A stretch of DNA of 64,000 nt from Pseudomonas huaxiensis (GTDB lineage: Bacteria > Pseudomonadota > Gammaproteobacteria > Pseudomonadales > Pseudomonadaceae), in NCBI RefSeq assembly GCF_003231275.1, contig NZ_QKVL01000012.1, positions 103,173-167,172 on the forward strand. The letters run 5' to 3'. Below, in pieces: positions 42,464 to 51,094 of this stretch. Both the position numbers and the translations under genes were made by a program. The notes below the pieces were generated by a model. The model was not told the origin of the DNA and ran no database searches. It saw only the letters and a list, made by a program, of their open reading frames with translations. Each line of letters opens with the position of its first letter. The first letter of the stretch is position 1.

Positions 42464-43588
42464 ATGCCAACCAGCGAAGCCATCCGCCTGCCCTCCCTCA
42501 CGCCTGGCACCGAACACCGTCTGTTGAAACACCGCTTCGGCAGCGGCAGGCGCAGCGCCTATATCCAGGCCGGCCTGCATGCGGACGAACACCCCGGCCT
42601 GCTGGTGATTCAGCATTTGTTGTCGCGACTGGTAGCGCTGGAAGCCGAAGGCCGTCTCGACGGCACGATCGTCATCGTGCCTTTCGCCAACCCGGTGGGC
42701 CTCGGCCAGCAGGTGTTCGGGCAGATGCCGGGGCGCTACAACCTCGCCAACGGCGAGAACTTCAATCGCAATTTCCCCGACATCACCGGCTCGCTCGAAC
42801 AGGCAATCGACCAATGTGCGCTCGAGAAAAATGACGTCGCCATGTTCAAGACGCTCTTCGCCGCCGCGATGGACATGCCGCCACCCCTTGAAGCTGTACA
42901 GGCCAACAAGTTCTGGCTGCTGCAGGAAGCGCTGAACCACGACATCCTGCTCGACCTGCACTGCGACACCTCCAGCATCCTGCACATCTACGCCAACCGC
43001 GATCAGCGCCAGCGCGCCCTTGACCTTGCCGCGGCAACGGGCGTCGAGGCGGTGTTCCTCGAAGACGAAGCCGGTGGTTTCCCGCTGGACGAGGCTTACG
43101 CCAAGGCCTGGAAGACGCTGCACCGCCGGGCGCTGGTGGACACCGCTCACCTGGGCTTTTCCGCCACCCTGGAGCTGCGCGGCCAAGCCGATGTGGAAGA
43201 CGATATCGCCGCCGAGGACGCCCAGGGCATTCTCGATTTTCTGCTGCACGAAGGCCTGATCAGCGGCGAGCCCGCCAAGCCGCTGTGCCACGAACGGGTC
43301 CAGGTTTATCCGCTGGAAGGCGTCAGTCACCTCAAAGCGCCGGGTACCGGCATCGTCGCCTGGAAGAAACGCATTGGCGAACCCGTAACCCGTGGCGAAC
43401 TCATCGCCGAGATCGTCGCTCTGGACCTCGCCCCCGGCGCGGCGCGCCAGGCCGTGACCAGTGACGTCGACGGCATTCTGGTCGCACGTCATCACATCAA
43501 GCTGGCACGCAGCGGCCAGAAGATCGGCATGCTCGCCGGCACCACTCCGTTGCCCGGTCGCCAGACCGGCAAGCTGATGGGGATCTGA
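42464..43588 (+). CDS. Succinylglutamate desuccinylase/aspartoacylase family deacylase
   Basis: 374 residues from the ATG at 42464; a GTG at 42431 is the alternative. Zinc-carboxypeptidase-like fold: AYIQAGLHADEHPGLLVIQH gives the H-x2-E zinc pair, NGENFNRNFPD is the substrate loop, and LLDLHCDTSSILHIYANR the later zinc His. The C-terminal 100 residues form a beta domain (GTGIVAWKKRIGEPVTRGELI). It would cleave an acyl or amide group from an amino-acid derivative. A GTCTAC operator-like site lies upstream. It leads into an ABC solute-binding protein and a YheO-like regulator, consistent with catabolism of an N-acylated or modified amino acid. Confidence 0.82.
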   Translation: MPTSEAIRLPSLTPGTEHRLLKHRFGSGRRSAYIQAGLHADEHPGLLVIQHLLSRLVALEAEGRLDGTIVIVPFANPVGLGQQVFGQMPGRYNLANGENFNRNFPDITGSLEQAIDQCALEKNDVAMFKTLFAAAMDMPPPLEAVQANKFWLLQEALNHDILLDLHCDTSSILHIYANRDQRQRALDLAAATGVEAVFLEDEAGGFPLDEAYAKAWKTLHRRALVDTAHLGFSATLELRGQADVEDDIAAEDAQGILDFLLHEGLISGEPAKPLCHERVQVYPLEGVSHLKAPGTGIVAWKKRIGEPVTRGELIAEIVALDLAPGAARQAVTSDVDGILVARHHIKLARSGQKIGMLAGTTPLPGRQTGKLMGI

Positions 43589-43651
43589 ACGGTCCCCGCC
43601 AACGCACCACCGCTTTCCCCCTCACTACAACAACACCGAGGTATAGCGTTC

Positions 43652-44428
43652 ATGAAACCCGTATTGATGATCGGCACCCTGCTGCTGGGCTTTTCCCTGT
43701 CCGGCGCCCAGGCCGCGGACAAGGTCCTGAAGATCGGCATCGAGGCTGCATACCCGCCCTTCGCCTATAAACAGAGCGACGGCGAACTCGCCGGCTTCGA
43801 CTACGACATCGGCAACGCGCTGTGCGCGCAGATGCAGGTGAAGTGCACATGGGTCGAGCAGGAATACGACGGGCTGATTCCATCGCTCAAGGTGCGCAAG
43901 GTCGACGCCATCCTCGCCTCGCTGTCGATCACCGACGACCGCCGCAAGGCCGTGGACTTCACGCGCCCTTACTACCGTAGTGCCGCGCGGCTGGTGATGA
44001 AGCGCGGCGCGGTGGTCGGCGATGACCTTTCCGGACTGCAAGGCAAGCGCATCGGCGTACAGCGCGCCAGCATCCACGACCGTTTCGCCAGCGCTGAGCT
44101 GCAAGACAAGGGCGTCGAAGTGGTGCGTTACGGTTCGCAGAATGAGGTGTACCTCGACCTGCAGGCCGGACGCCTGGATGGCGCCCTGGCCGACGATGTG
44201 ATCCTCGACCAGACCTTCCTGAAAAAGCCCATCGGCGAGACGTTCGCCTTCGTCGGGCCGAAACTTACCGACCCGAAATACTTCGGCGACGGCATCGGCA
44301 TCGCCGTGCGCAAGGGCGATGAGGCATTGTCCGGGCAGTTCAACCAGGCCCTGGAGCAACTGCGGGCCAATGGCACCTACCAGGCCATCAACGCGCGCTA
44401 TTTCGATTTCGATGTCTACGGTGAATAA
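43652..44428 (+). CDS. Amino-acid ABC transporter substrate-binding protein (family 3)
   Basis: 258 residues. Signal peptide MKPVLMIGTLLLGFSLSGAQA, then KVLKIGIEAAYPPFAYKQSDGELAGFDYDIGNALCAQ, the family-3 binding fold, with DGLIPSLKVRKVDAILASLSIT and SAARLVMKRG. It resembles the lysine/arginine/ornithine/histidine binding proteins. No permease or ATPase gene follows, so the partners are elsewhere. It lies 63 bases after the deacylase gene and could feed the same pathway. Confidence 0.87.
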   Translation: MKPVLMIGTLLLGFSLSGAQAADKVLKIGIEAAYPPFAYKQSDGELAGFDYDIGNALCAQMQVKCTWVEQEYDGLIPSLKVRKVDAILASLSITDDRRKAVDFTRPYYRSAARLVMKRGAVVGDDLSGLQGKRIGVQRASIHDRFASAELQDKGVEVVRYGSQNEVYLDLQAGRLDGALADDVILDQTFLKKPIGETFAFVGPKLTDPKYFGDGIGIAVRKGDEALSGQFNQALEQLRANGTYQAINARYFDFDVYGE

Positions 44429-44536
44429 GCGCCCGGCCTGACCGGCCAACCCCGGGGGGTGGCGAGCCCGACGGCACACCAACTGCTATCATGCCCGCCA
44501 CTGCCCGATCCAACCCCAAGGACGCTGCCGTCAACC

Positions 44537-45172
44537 ATGAAGAAACTGGACAACTACAAGACCATCGCCGACTGCATCGCCACCCTGCTCTTCCCCCATG
44601 CCGAAGTCATCGTCCACGATCTGCACAGCCAGACCGTGGTGCACATCGCCAACAACTTCTCCAAGCGCACCCTGGGTGACGACTCGGCGCTGGACGAGTT
44701 GCCCGGCGACTTCGATCAGGTTTCCAGCCTCGGCCCCTATGAAAAGCTCAACTGGAACGGCCAGAAGATCCGCTCCATCACCAGCGTGCTGCGCGATGAC
44801 CAGGATCAGCCCGAGGCGCTGCTGTGCATCAATATCAATTTCTCGATGCTCGACCAGGCCCGCGAAGCGCTGAACGCGTTCTTCCAGGTCAGTCGCCTGA
44901 TTCCGCAGCCCGAAGCGCTGTTCCGCGATGACTGGCAGGAGCGCATCAACACCTTCCTGCACGCGTGGATGGCCGAACGGCAACTGTCGCTGAATACCCT
45001 GAGCATGAAAGACAAACGCGCGCTGATCGCGGCGTTGTTCGCCGAAGGCGCGTTCGAAGGACGCAGTGCCGCCGACTATGTGGCCAACGTGCTGACAATG
45101 GGCCGGGCAACGGTCTACAAGTGGGTCAAGGCGCTGCGCGATGCTCCCGTTGGCGAGCGTGGCCTGGCGTAG
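44537..45172 (+). CDS. YheO/DauR-like transcriptional regulator
   Basis: 211 residues from the ATG at 44537; upstream extension is unsupported. The N-terminal PAS-like YheO domain starts IADCIATLLFPHAEVIVHDLHS. The C-terminal helix-turn-helix contains NVLTMGRATVYKWVKALRDA. Relatives of this type, such as DauR of P. aeruginosa, sense amino-acid metabolites and control nearby amino-acid genes. It is flanked by the deacylase, the solute-binding protein, RidA, permease and aminotransferase genes. It is a good candidate to bind the shared GTCTAC palindromes; this is inference. Confidence 0.85.
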   Translation: MKKLDNYKTIADCIATLLFPHAEVIVHDLHSQTVVHIANNFSKRTLGDDSALDELPGDFDQVSSLGPYEKLNWNGQKIRSITSVLRDDQDQPEALLCININFSMLDQAREALNAFFQVSRLIPQPEALFRDDWQERINTFLHAWMAERQLSLNTLSMKDKRALIAALFAEGAFEGRSAADYVANVLTMGRATVYKWVKALRDAPVGERGLA

Positions 45173-45235
45173 CCACACGCCTGAATCTGTTTCTGCGTGC
45201 TGCCCCGTGGACAGCACGCCGCCCTCCCTCGCCGG

Positions 45236-45592
45236 TCAGCCGTTCGCCGCGGCAATCACGCTGATTTCCACCCGCATGCGCGGATCGCACAGCGTCGCTT
45301 GCACCGTCGCCCGTGCCGGCGCGCTGCCCAGCGGCAGCCACTCATCCCAGACGCTGTTCATCGCGGCAAAGTCCGCGTCGATATCCCGTAGATAAATCGT
45401 CGCCGAGAGAATCCGGGTTTTGTCCGTGCCCGCTTGCGCCAACAGGCTCTCGATATTGCGCAACGTCTCGCGGGTCTGGCTCGCAATCCCCCCTTCCAGA
45501 TCGTTGGCCACCTCGCCGGCCAGGTAAACCGTGCCTTCGTGCTTGACGATGGCGCTCATGCGCGCGTCGGTCAGCAGGCGTTTGATAGTCAT
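45236..45592 (-). CDS. RidA family deaminase
   Basis: 118 residues. The RidA fold reads AIVKHEGTVYLAGEVANDLEGGIASQ, then TRETLRNIESLLAQAGTDKTRILSATIYLRDIDADFAAMNSVWDEW, then RATVQATLCDPRMRVEISVIA, with the conserved Arg-Ala-Thr strand. AAGGAG precedes the ATG by nine bases. It should destroy reactive enamine/imine intermediates made by the PLP enzymes of this cluster. It is divergent from the permease gene, sharing a 170-base promoter region. Confidence 0.9.
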   Translation of the reverse strand: MTIKRLLTDARMSAIVKHEGTVYLAGEVANDLEGGIASQTRETLRNIESLLAQAGTDKTRILSATIYLRDIDADFAAMNSVWDEWLPLGSAPARATVQATLCDPRMRVEISVIAAANG

Positions 45593-45673
45593 GACAGTGC
45601 CGCTCCTTGTTCATGGAAACGCACGGCTGGACGTCAGCCGGCGGGAAGAATCATCCATTTAAATAGATTGATT

Positions 45674-45686
45674 GTCTACCGTAGAC
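45674..45686. promoter_or_regulatory. GTCTAC operator, copy 2, with -35/-10 boxes
   Basis: GTCTACCGTAGAC is a perfect 6-1-6 inverted repeat. It overlaps TTGTCT, which with a 17-base spacer and TATAAA forms a good promoter for the permease gene at 45764. Confidence 0.6.
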
Positions 45687-45763
45687 TTTTAGGCTATAAA
45701 TATTTCCCACCCGGGCACCACCCATGTGACGCCGCGCAGCGTCGCCCTCGTGAGACAACAACA

Positions 45764-47206
45764 ATGACAATTCCCCATGAAACCCCAGCCGCGCGGAATG
45801 GCTTCCGCAAGGACATGCAAACCCGCCACCTGGTGATGCTGGCCATCGGTGGGACCATCGGTACCGGGCTGTTCCTCGCCTCCGGTTTCACCGTCAGCCA
45901 GGCCGGGCCGCTGGGTGCGGTGATCGCCTATGCCTTGGGCGCCCTGATGATCTATTGCGTGATGACCTGCCTCGGCGAACTCGCCGTGCAGATGCCCGAG
46001 ACCGGCTCGTTCAGCCACTACGCCAGTCGTTTCATCGGCCCGGCCACCGGCTACACAGTGGCCTGGCTGTACTGGCTGAGCTGGGCCGTGGCCATTGGCT
46101 CGGAACTGCTCGGCGCCGGGGTGCTGATGGAACGCTGGATTCCGGGCGTACCGGTCTGGATCTGGGCCGCGCTGTTCGGGGTGGTGGTCACCGTGAACAA
46201 CCTGTTCTCGGTGCGTGCTTTCGCCGAAACCGAGTTCTGGCTGTCGCTGATCAAGGTCATCACCGTGCTGGTGTTCATCATCGTCGGCGCCCTCGCGGTG
46301 TTCGGTGTGCTCGGCCATACCGACCCGGCCACAACCGGCCTGGCCAACTTCCACCGCGAAGGCTGGTTCCCGACCGGCTTCGGCTCCATCGCCCTGGCCC
46401 TGCTGGCGGTGGCCTTTGCCTTCGCCGGCACCGAAGTGATCGGCATTGCCGCCGGTGAGTCGCGCAATCCGCAACGGGACATCCCCCGCGCCCTGCGTGC
46501 TACGGTCGTGCGCCTGGTGCTGTTCTTTATCGGCACCATCCTGGTCATCTGCCTGCTGCTGCCGCGTGAACAGGCCGGGCTTTCGGAAAGCCCGTTCGTC
46601 ACGGTGTTCAGTAACATCGGCATCCCCTACGCCGCCGATGTGATGAACTTCGTGATCATCACCGCGCTGATTTCCGCCGCCAATTCCGGCCTCTATGCCG
46701 CCGCACGGATGCTCTGGAGCCTCGGCGACCAGGGCCAGTTGCCGCGTCTGTTCGCCCGCCTGACCCGACGCGGCACGCCGGTCAACGCCATCCTGTTCAG
46801 CATGCTCGGCGGTGTCGCTGCCTTGATGAGCAGCATCTGGGCTGCCGACACCGTGTACCTGGTGCTGGTGTCCATCGCCGGCTTCGCGATTGTCGCCGTG
46901 TGGCTGAGCATCGCCGCCTGTCAGATGCTCTTTCGCCGCGCCTGGCTGCGCGACGGTGGCCGCCTCGAAGACCTCGGTTACCGGGTGCGCTGGTATCCCT
47001 GGGCACCACTCGGCGCGCTGTTGTCTTGCACCCTGGCCTGCATCGGCATCGCCTTCGATCCGCAACAGCGCATCGCGCTCTACGTGAGCATCCCGTTCAT
47101 CGCGCTGTGCTATGCCGGCTACTACGCCACCGCGCTATACAAAAGCCGCCTAGCCCGCCACGAAAACACCGAGGCACTGCCCGCCGAACTGGGCGAGCGC
47201 GCCTGA
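45764..47206 (+). CDS. Amino-acid permease (APC/AAT family)
   Basis: 480 residues from the ATG at 45764, with 12 predicted helices. LVMLAIGGTIGTGLFLASGF is the N-terminal family signature, and FAFAGTEVIGIAAGESRNPQ the helix 6/7 signature of the amino-acid transporter family. The loop PETGSFSHYASRFIGPATGYT is also typical. It probably imports the amino acid that the downstream aminotransferase uses. The GTCTAC operator in its promoter is shared with the deacylase gene. The start is set by length and TTTCATGA-type context; the weak GAGACAACA is the only ribosome binding site. Confidence 0.88.
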   Translation: MTIPHETPAARNGFRKDMQTRHLVMLAIGGTIGTGLFLASGFTVSQAGPLGAVIAYALGALMIYCVMTCLGELAVQMPETGSFSHYASRFIGPATGYTVAWLYWLSWAVAIGSELLGAGVLMERWIPGVPVWIWAALFGVVVTVNNLFSVRAFAETEFWLSLIKVITVLVFIIVGALAVFGVLGHTDPATTGLANFHREGWFPTGFGSIALALLAVAFAFAGTEVIGIAAGESRNPQRDIPRALRATVVRLVLFFIGTILVICLLLPREQAGLSESPFVTVFSNIGIPYAADVMNFVIITALISAANSGLYAAARMLWSLGDQGQLPRLFARLTRRGTPVNAILFSMLGGVAALMSSIWAADTVYLVLVSIAGFAIVAVWLSIAACQMLFRRAWLRDGGRLEDLGYRVRWYPWAPLGALLSCTLACIGIAFDPQQRIALYVSIPFIALCYAGYYATALYKSRLARHENTEALPAELGERA

Positions 47207-47248
47207 ACCCTGCTTTTATCAACCTGCAACAACCACAAGAGAGCAACC

Positions 47249-48367
47249 ATGAAGATCAAGGAATTCGGCGTCGAAATCTGGATGAACGCCTACGAGAACA
47301 AGTGCCGCTACAACCTCGCGGAAACCTGCGTGGAGTCCATCACCCTGGGCCAGTTGCTGGCGTTTGCCGGCAAGCAGGACAGCATCCTCGATGAACTGCT
47401 GCCGATGAAGATGACCTACGGCGCCATTGAAGGCTCTGACCGCCTGCGTGACCTGATCGCCTCGCTGTACGACAACCAGGAACGTGAAAACGTGATCGTC
47501 ACCCACGGCGCCATCGGCGCCAACGCGCTGGTCTACGAGACCCTGGTGGAGCCCGGTGACCACGTGGTGTCGGTAGCGCCGACCTACCAGCAGCATTACT
47601 CGATCCCGGAAAGCTACGGCGCCGATGTCTCGATCCTGCGCCTGCGCGAAGAAAACGCCTTCCTGCCGGACCTCGAAGAACTGCGCGGCATGGTCAACGC
47701 CAAGACCCGCGTCATCGCCCTGAACAACCCGAACAACCCGACCGGCTCGCTGATGGACCGTGCGCTGCTGGAGCAAATCGTCGAAATCGCGCGCTCGGTG
47801 GATGCCTGGGTGCTGTGCGACGAGGTCTATCGTGGCACTGACCAGCATGGCGACGGTTTTACCGCCTCGGTGGCCGACCTCTACGAAAAAGGCATCAGCA
47901 CCGCCAGCATGTCCAAGACCTACTCCCTGGCCGGCCTGCGACTGGGCTGGATCGTTGCCCCGCAAGCACTGATCCACGCCGTGTCGATCCACCGTGACTA
48001 CAACACCATCAGCGTTGGCATGCTGGACGACCACTTCGCCGCCATCGCCCTGGAAAACCGTGAGCACATCCTTGCCCGCAGCCGTGCGATCACCCGCGAC
48101 AACCTGGAAATTCTCGACGCCTGGGTGGCGAATGAACCACGTGTCTCTTATGTACGGCCGAAAGCGGGTACTACCGCGCTGCTGAAAATCGATACTGACC
48201 TGTCGTCGCGGGATTTCTGCGTGCGCTTGCTGGACGCCAAGGGCGTGATGTTCACCCCGGGCAGCGCGCTGGATATCGAGGGTTATGTGCGTATTGGCTA
48301 TGCCAATAACGCGGAAGTGCTGAAGGAAGGGTTGGCGTTGGTGTCGGCGTTCCTGCGGGAAATCTGA
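47249..48367 (+). CDS. Class I/II PLP-dependent aminotransferase
   Basis: 372 residues. PLP fold type I: VTHGAIGANALVYETLVEPGD, NNPNNPTGSLMDRA for the cofactor ring Asn, CDEVYRGTDQH for the Asp, and STASMSKTYSLAGLRLGWI with the catalytic Lys. Similar to valine/capreomycidine-type amino-acid aminotransferases; the substrate is not determinable. The SD AAGAGAGC is near the ATG. It follows the permease by 42 bases in the same operon. Confidence 0.86.
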   Translation: MKIKEFGVEIWMNAYENKCRYNLAETCVESITLGQLLAFAGKQDSILDELLPMKMTYGAIEGSDRLRDLIASLYDNQERENVIVTHGAIGANALVYETLVEPGDHVVSVAPTYQQHYSIPESYGADVSILRLREENAFLPDLEELRGMVNAKTRVIALNNPNNPTGSLMDRALLEQIVEIARSVDAWVLCDEVYRGTDQHGDGFTASVADLYEKGISTASMSKTYSLAGLRLGWIVAPQALIHAVSIHRDYNTISVGMLDDHFAAIALENREHILARSRAITRDNLEILDAWVANEPRVSYVRPKAGTTALLKIDTDLSSRDFCVRLLDAKGVMFTPGSALDIEGYVRIGYANNAEVLKEGLALVSAFLREI

Positions 48368-48385
48368 TCGGGGTTCCGACGGGCC

Positions 48386-48409
48386 GCATCGCTGGCAAGC
48401 CAGCGATGC
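48386..48409. repeat. REP hairpin interrupted by the insertion element
   Basis: GCATCGCTGGCAAGCCAGCGATGC-type REP stem. The same REP's outer arm (GGGCCGCATCGCTG, 48381-48394) pairs with CAGCGATGCGGCCC at 48548-48561 beyond the inserted element. Confidence 0.65.
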
Positions 48410-48547
48410 GCATGGGTATCTACACATCTCGCGGGCAAGCAAAAAGCGTTAGGCCACCGCGAACTGTGGGAGCGGATTCATCCGCTCCCACAGGATTGCA
48501 GGTGGCTGACGTTTTGCGATTGCCTGCACGATGTGTAGATACCCATG
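48410..48547. mobile_element. MITE-like element with 19-bp terminal inverted repeats
   Basis: Terminal repeats GCATGGGTATCTACACATC and its exact complement bound about 138 bases. The interior is an imperfect long hairpin centred on a GTGGGAGCGGA palindrome. No transposase is encoded, so it would need one in trans. A direct repeat of AGCGATGC flanks it, consistent with target-site duplication. Confidence 0.7.
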
Positions 48548-48584
48548 CAGCGATGCGGCCCTTCAAGGCAACGGATTCCGCTGG

Positions 48585-49505
48585 TCAACCAACCTGAGCC
48601 CGCCACTCGCGAATCTGGTCAATTGTCGCGGTCACACCACCGCAAACCACCACCAGCACCCGGTGATACGCCCGCAACGCTTCGCTCGGTGCGTAAGCCA
48701 GCGCCAGCGCGGCACCACAAGCCGGCTCCACCAGCACGCGGTGGTCTAGCAGAAAGCGCTCGCAGGCGTCCAAAGCTTGGCCGTCGCTGACGACATGACT
48801 GATGATCGGCCGCCGCTGACTCAGTTCAAACGCCTGGCGACAAACCTGCTTCGCGCCCAGTGTCGTGGCGATGCTGTCGATGCTGTCCAGCGCCGCCCAT
48901 GTCTTCCGCGTCATTGCCGCCGCCAGCGACGCCGCGCCCAAGGTTTCCACGGCGAACACCGGCACGTCCTCCCAGCCATTGCGCTCCAGACCCTCGCAGA
49001 CGCCGGACAGCAGTCCGCCGCCGCCCACCGACAACACCACCGCATCCGGCTTGAAGCCACTGGCGACCACTTCGTCCACCAGGCTGGCATGGCCTGACCA
49101 GAGCAGCGGGTCGTCGAACGGGTGAATAAAAGCGTCGTCCTCGCCCACCAGCGACAGCGCCAGCTCATTGGCCTCGTGCCAGACCTTGCCGTGGACGATC
49201 ACTTCGGCTTCTTCCTGGCGGATCAGTTGTCGGGCGCGCTCGGTGGTGCTTTCCGGCACCACCACGGTGACCGGCAGGCCCAGGCAACGGCCCGCGTACG
49301 CGACGGCGATGCCGGCATTGCCGCCCGAAGACGAAATGAAGCGGCGCTTGCCTTGCTTCGCATGGTGCTCGCAGGCCTGGCCAACGCCGCGCAGTTTGAA
49401 CGAGCCGGCCGGTTGCAGGGCGTCGAGCTTGAGCCAGACCTCATGGCCGCTGGCCAGGCTAAGCGGGCGGGATTCCAGCAGCGGTGTGTTCAGGTGCAGG
49501 CTCAT
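48585..49505 (-). CDS. PLP-dependent threonine/serine dehydratase-like enzyme
   Basis: 306 residues from the ATG at 49505. Fold type II PLP enzyme: LQPAGSFKLRGVGQ with the Schiff-base Lys, ISSSGGNAGIAVAYAGR for cofactor binding, and LSVGGGGLLSGV for the phosphate loop. It resembles human serine dehydratase and bacterial threonine dehydratase catalytic domains and lacks an ACT domain. It would deaminate serine, threonine or a related beta-hydroxy amino acid. The start overlaps the stop of the PhzF gene, and it is the second gene of a minus-strand unit with PhzF. Confidence 0.83.
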   Translation of the reverse strand: MSLHLNTPLLESRPLSLASGHEVWLKLDALQPAGSFKLRGVGQACEHHAKQGKRRFISSSGGNAGIAVAYAGRCLGLPVTVVVPESTTERARQLIRQEEAEVIVHGKVWHEANELALSLVGEDDAFIHPFDDPLLWSGHASLVDEVVASGFKPDAVVLSVGGGGLLSGVCEGLERNGWEDVPVFAVETLGAASLAAAMTRKTWAALDSIDSIATTLGAKQVCRQAFELSQRRPIISHVVSDGQALDACERFLLDHRVLVEPACGAALALAYAPSEALRAYHRVLVVVCGGVTATIDQIREWRAQVG

Positions 49506-50296
49506 GGCCGATTCTCCAGATAAAGGGTGCCGCGCAGGTAGAGCGCGGCCTGGCCGCTGATGATGATCCGGCCGTTGTCTTGCACGTCGCACTGCAACTC
49601 GCCGCGCCGGGCGCCGCCCTGACGGGCGCGCAGGCTACGCTTGCCAAGGCGTTCGGCCCAATAAGGCGCAAGCGCGGTGTGCGCCGAGCCGGTCACCGGG
49701 TCTTCGTTGACCCCAACCTGCGGCCCGAACCAGCGCGAAACGAAATCGACGTCGCTGCCCGGCGCGGTCACCGCGACGCCACGCACGTCATAGCGCGCCA
49801 GCGCGGCGAAGTCAGGTTGCAGCCCTTCCACCACCGCTTGGTTCTCCACCACCACGATGTAATCGTCGCAGCGGTACAGCGCCTCGATCCGGCAACCCAG
49901 CGCTTCGGCCAGTCCGGCCGGCGGGGTCTGCGGTTGTGGTTGTTTGAGCGGGAAATCCATGGCCAGCAATGCGCCGTTGCGGCTGACCCGCAGCTCGCCA
50001 CTGCGGGTAAAGAAACGCAGGGTCTCGCGGCGTTCGCCCAGCTCGTTGAACAACACCCAGGCCGCCGCCAGCGTGGCGTGGCCACACAGGTCGACCTCCA
50101 CGCCCGGGGTGAACCAGCGCAGCCGGTAACCTTCACCTTCGGCGACGAAGTAGGCGGTTTCGGACAGGTTGTTCTCCTCGGCGATACGCTGCAGCGTATC
50201 GTCGTCCAGCCAGGCCGGCAGCGGGCAGACCGCCGCCGGGTTGCCGCCGAACGCGCGGTCGCTGAAGGCATCGACCTGATAGAGCGGTACTTGCAT
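49502..50296 (-). CDS. PhzF family phenazine-biosynthesis-like isomerase/epimerase
   Basis: 264 residues. The PhzF fold starts YQVDAFSDRAFGGNPAAVCPL, with ENNLSETAYFV (catalytic Glu) and VDLCGHATLAAAWVLF, and ends GVNEDPVTGSAHTALAPYW, the family's second signature. No phz genes are present, so it is a PhzF-like isomerase of unknown substrate, as most are. It overlaps the dehydratase gene by four bases and follows the second YheO-like regulator by nine bases, so all are one minus-strand unit. Confidence 0.88.
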   Translation of the reverse strand: MQVPLYQVDAFSDRAFGGNPAAVCPLPAWLDDDTLQRIAEENNLSETAYFVAEGEGYRLRWFTPGVEVDLCGHATLAAAWVLFNELGERRETLRFFTRSGELRVSRNGALLAMDFPLKQPQPQTPPAGLAEALGCRIEALYRCDDYIVVVENQAVVEGLQPDFAALARYDVRGVAVTAPGSDVDFVSRWFGPQVGVNEDPVTGSAHTALAPYWAERLGKRSLRARQGGARRGELQCDVQDNGRIIISGQAALYLRGTLYLENRP

Positions 50297-50305
50297 GGAG
50301 ACTCC

Positions 50306-50989
50306 TTAACCGTTACGGATTTCTTCGAGGTAGTTGTAGATCGTGTAACGACTGACGCCGAGCGCGGCGGCGGCTTTCTCCACCGCGCCTTTGACGATAA
50401 ACAGCCCGCCGTCGTGCATCTGCCGTACCGCATCGAGCTTCTGCGCCTTGCCGAAGCGCACGCCCCGGCGGCCGGCGTCTTGCAGCGCGCCGTCGATGAT
50501 CTGGGTCATCAGTTGTTCCAGGTCCGGCGTGTCGGTGATCGGCGGCGCCGGCTCCGCGGCGGTGGCGAGCAGTTGTTCGAGACAAGCCTGGGCAGCAGCG
50601 ATGCCGCTGAGGTCGGTGTTCACGCAGAGGCTGGCGTAGGGCTCGCCGGCGGTATCGCGAAACACCACGGTGGCGCTGCGCAACGCGCGGCCATCGCGGC
50701 CTCGGGTGGGATAGTTCTCCACCACCACCGGCGCCTGGCTGCCCTTCTCCAACGCGGCCTGCAAGACCGCGTCGAAACCGCGGTCATCCTTGGGGCCGGC
50801 AAGAATCGGACTGCCGACCTGACGGCCGCTGATATGGCCGTTAACGATGGCGAGTACCGAACGCTCCGGGCACGTCAGGTCGTGCAGCAGCACTTCTGTG
50901 TTGCGGCCCAGTACGCTGCCGAGCATGCGGATCGTGGCCCGCAGCACGTCCAGCACCAAGCGGCGTTCTTCGTGGGTGGCGTCGGTCAC
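50306..50989 (-). CDS. YheO/DauR-like transcriptional regulator
   Basis: 227 residues from a GTG at 50989, with a GGACAG site upstream; a TTG at 51028 would add 13 residues. The N-terminal YheO PAS-like domain reads LVLDVLRATIRMLGSVLGRNTEVLLHDL. The C-terminal helix-turn-helix is in KGAVEKAAAALGVSRYTIYNYLEEI. It heads a unit with the PhzF and dehydratase genes and is probably their regulator. It is a distant paralogue of the regulator at 44537. The start is uncertain. Confidence 0.8.
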   Translation of the reverse strand: MTDATHEERRLVLDVLRATIRMLGSVLGRNTEVLLHDLTCPERSVLAIVNGHISGRQVGSPILAGPKDDRGFDAVLQAALEKGSQAPVVVENYPTRGRDGRALRSATVVFRDTAGEPYASLCVNTDLSGIAAAQACLEQLLATAAEPAPPITDTPDLEQLMTQIIDGALQDAGRRGVRFGKAQKLDAVRQMHDGGLFIVKGAVEKAAAALGVSRYTIYNYLEEIRNG

Positions 50990-51094
50990 GGCGAACTGTC
51001 CAAAGGGAATGGACAGGAAAAATATCAACAGGTTGTAGAAATTTCAACAAAGCATTTAAGGTTACCCGCCGGAATTCACCAGCGGGCAATCGTT

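Larger units (their letters stand above)
48368..48584. other. Intergenic region holding a MITE inserted in a REP
   Basis: About 217 bases with no gene; filled by the repeat structure at 48381-48561. Confidence 0.7.
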
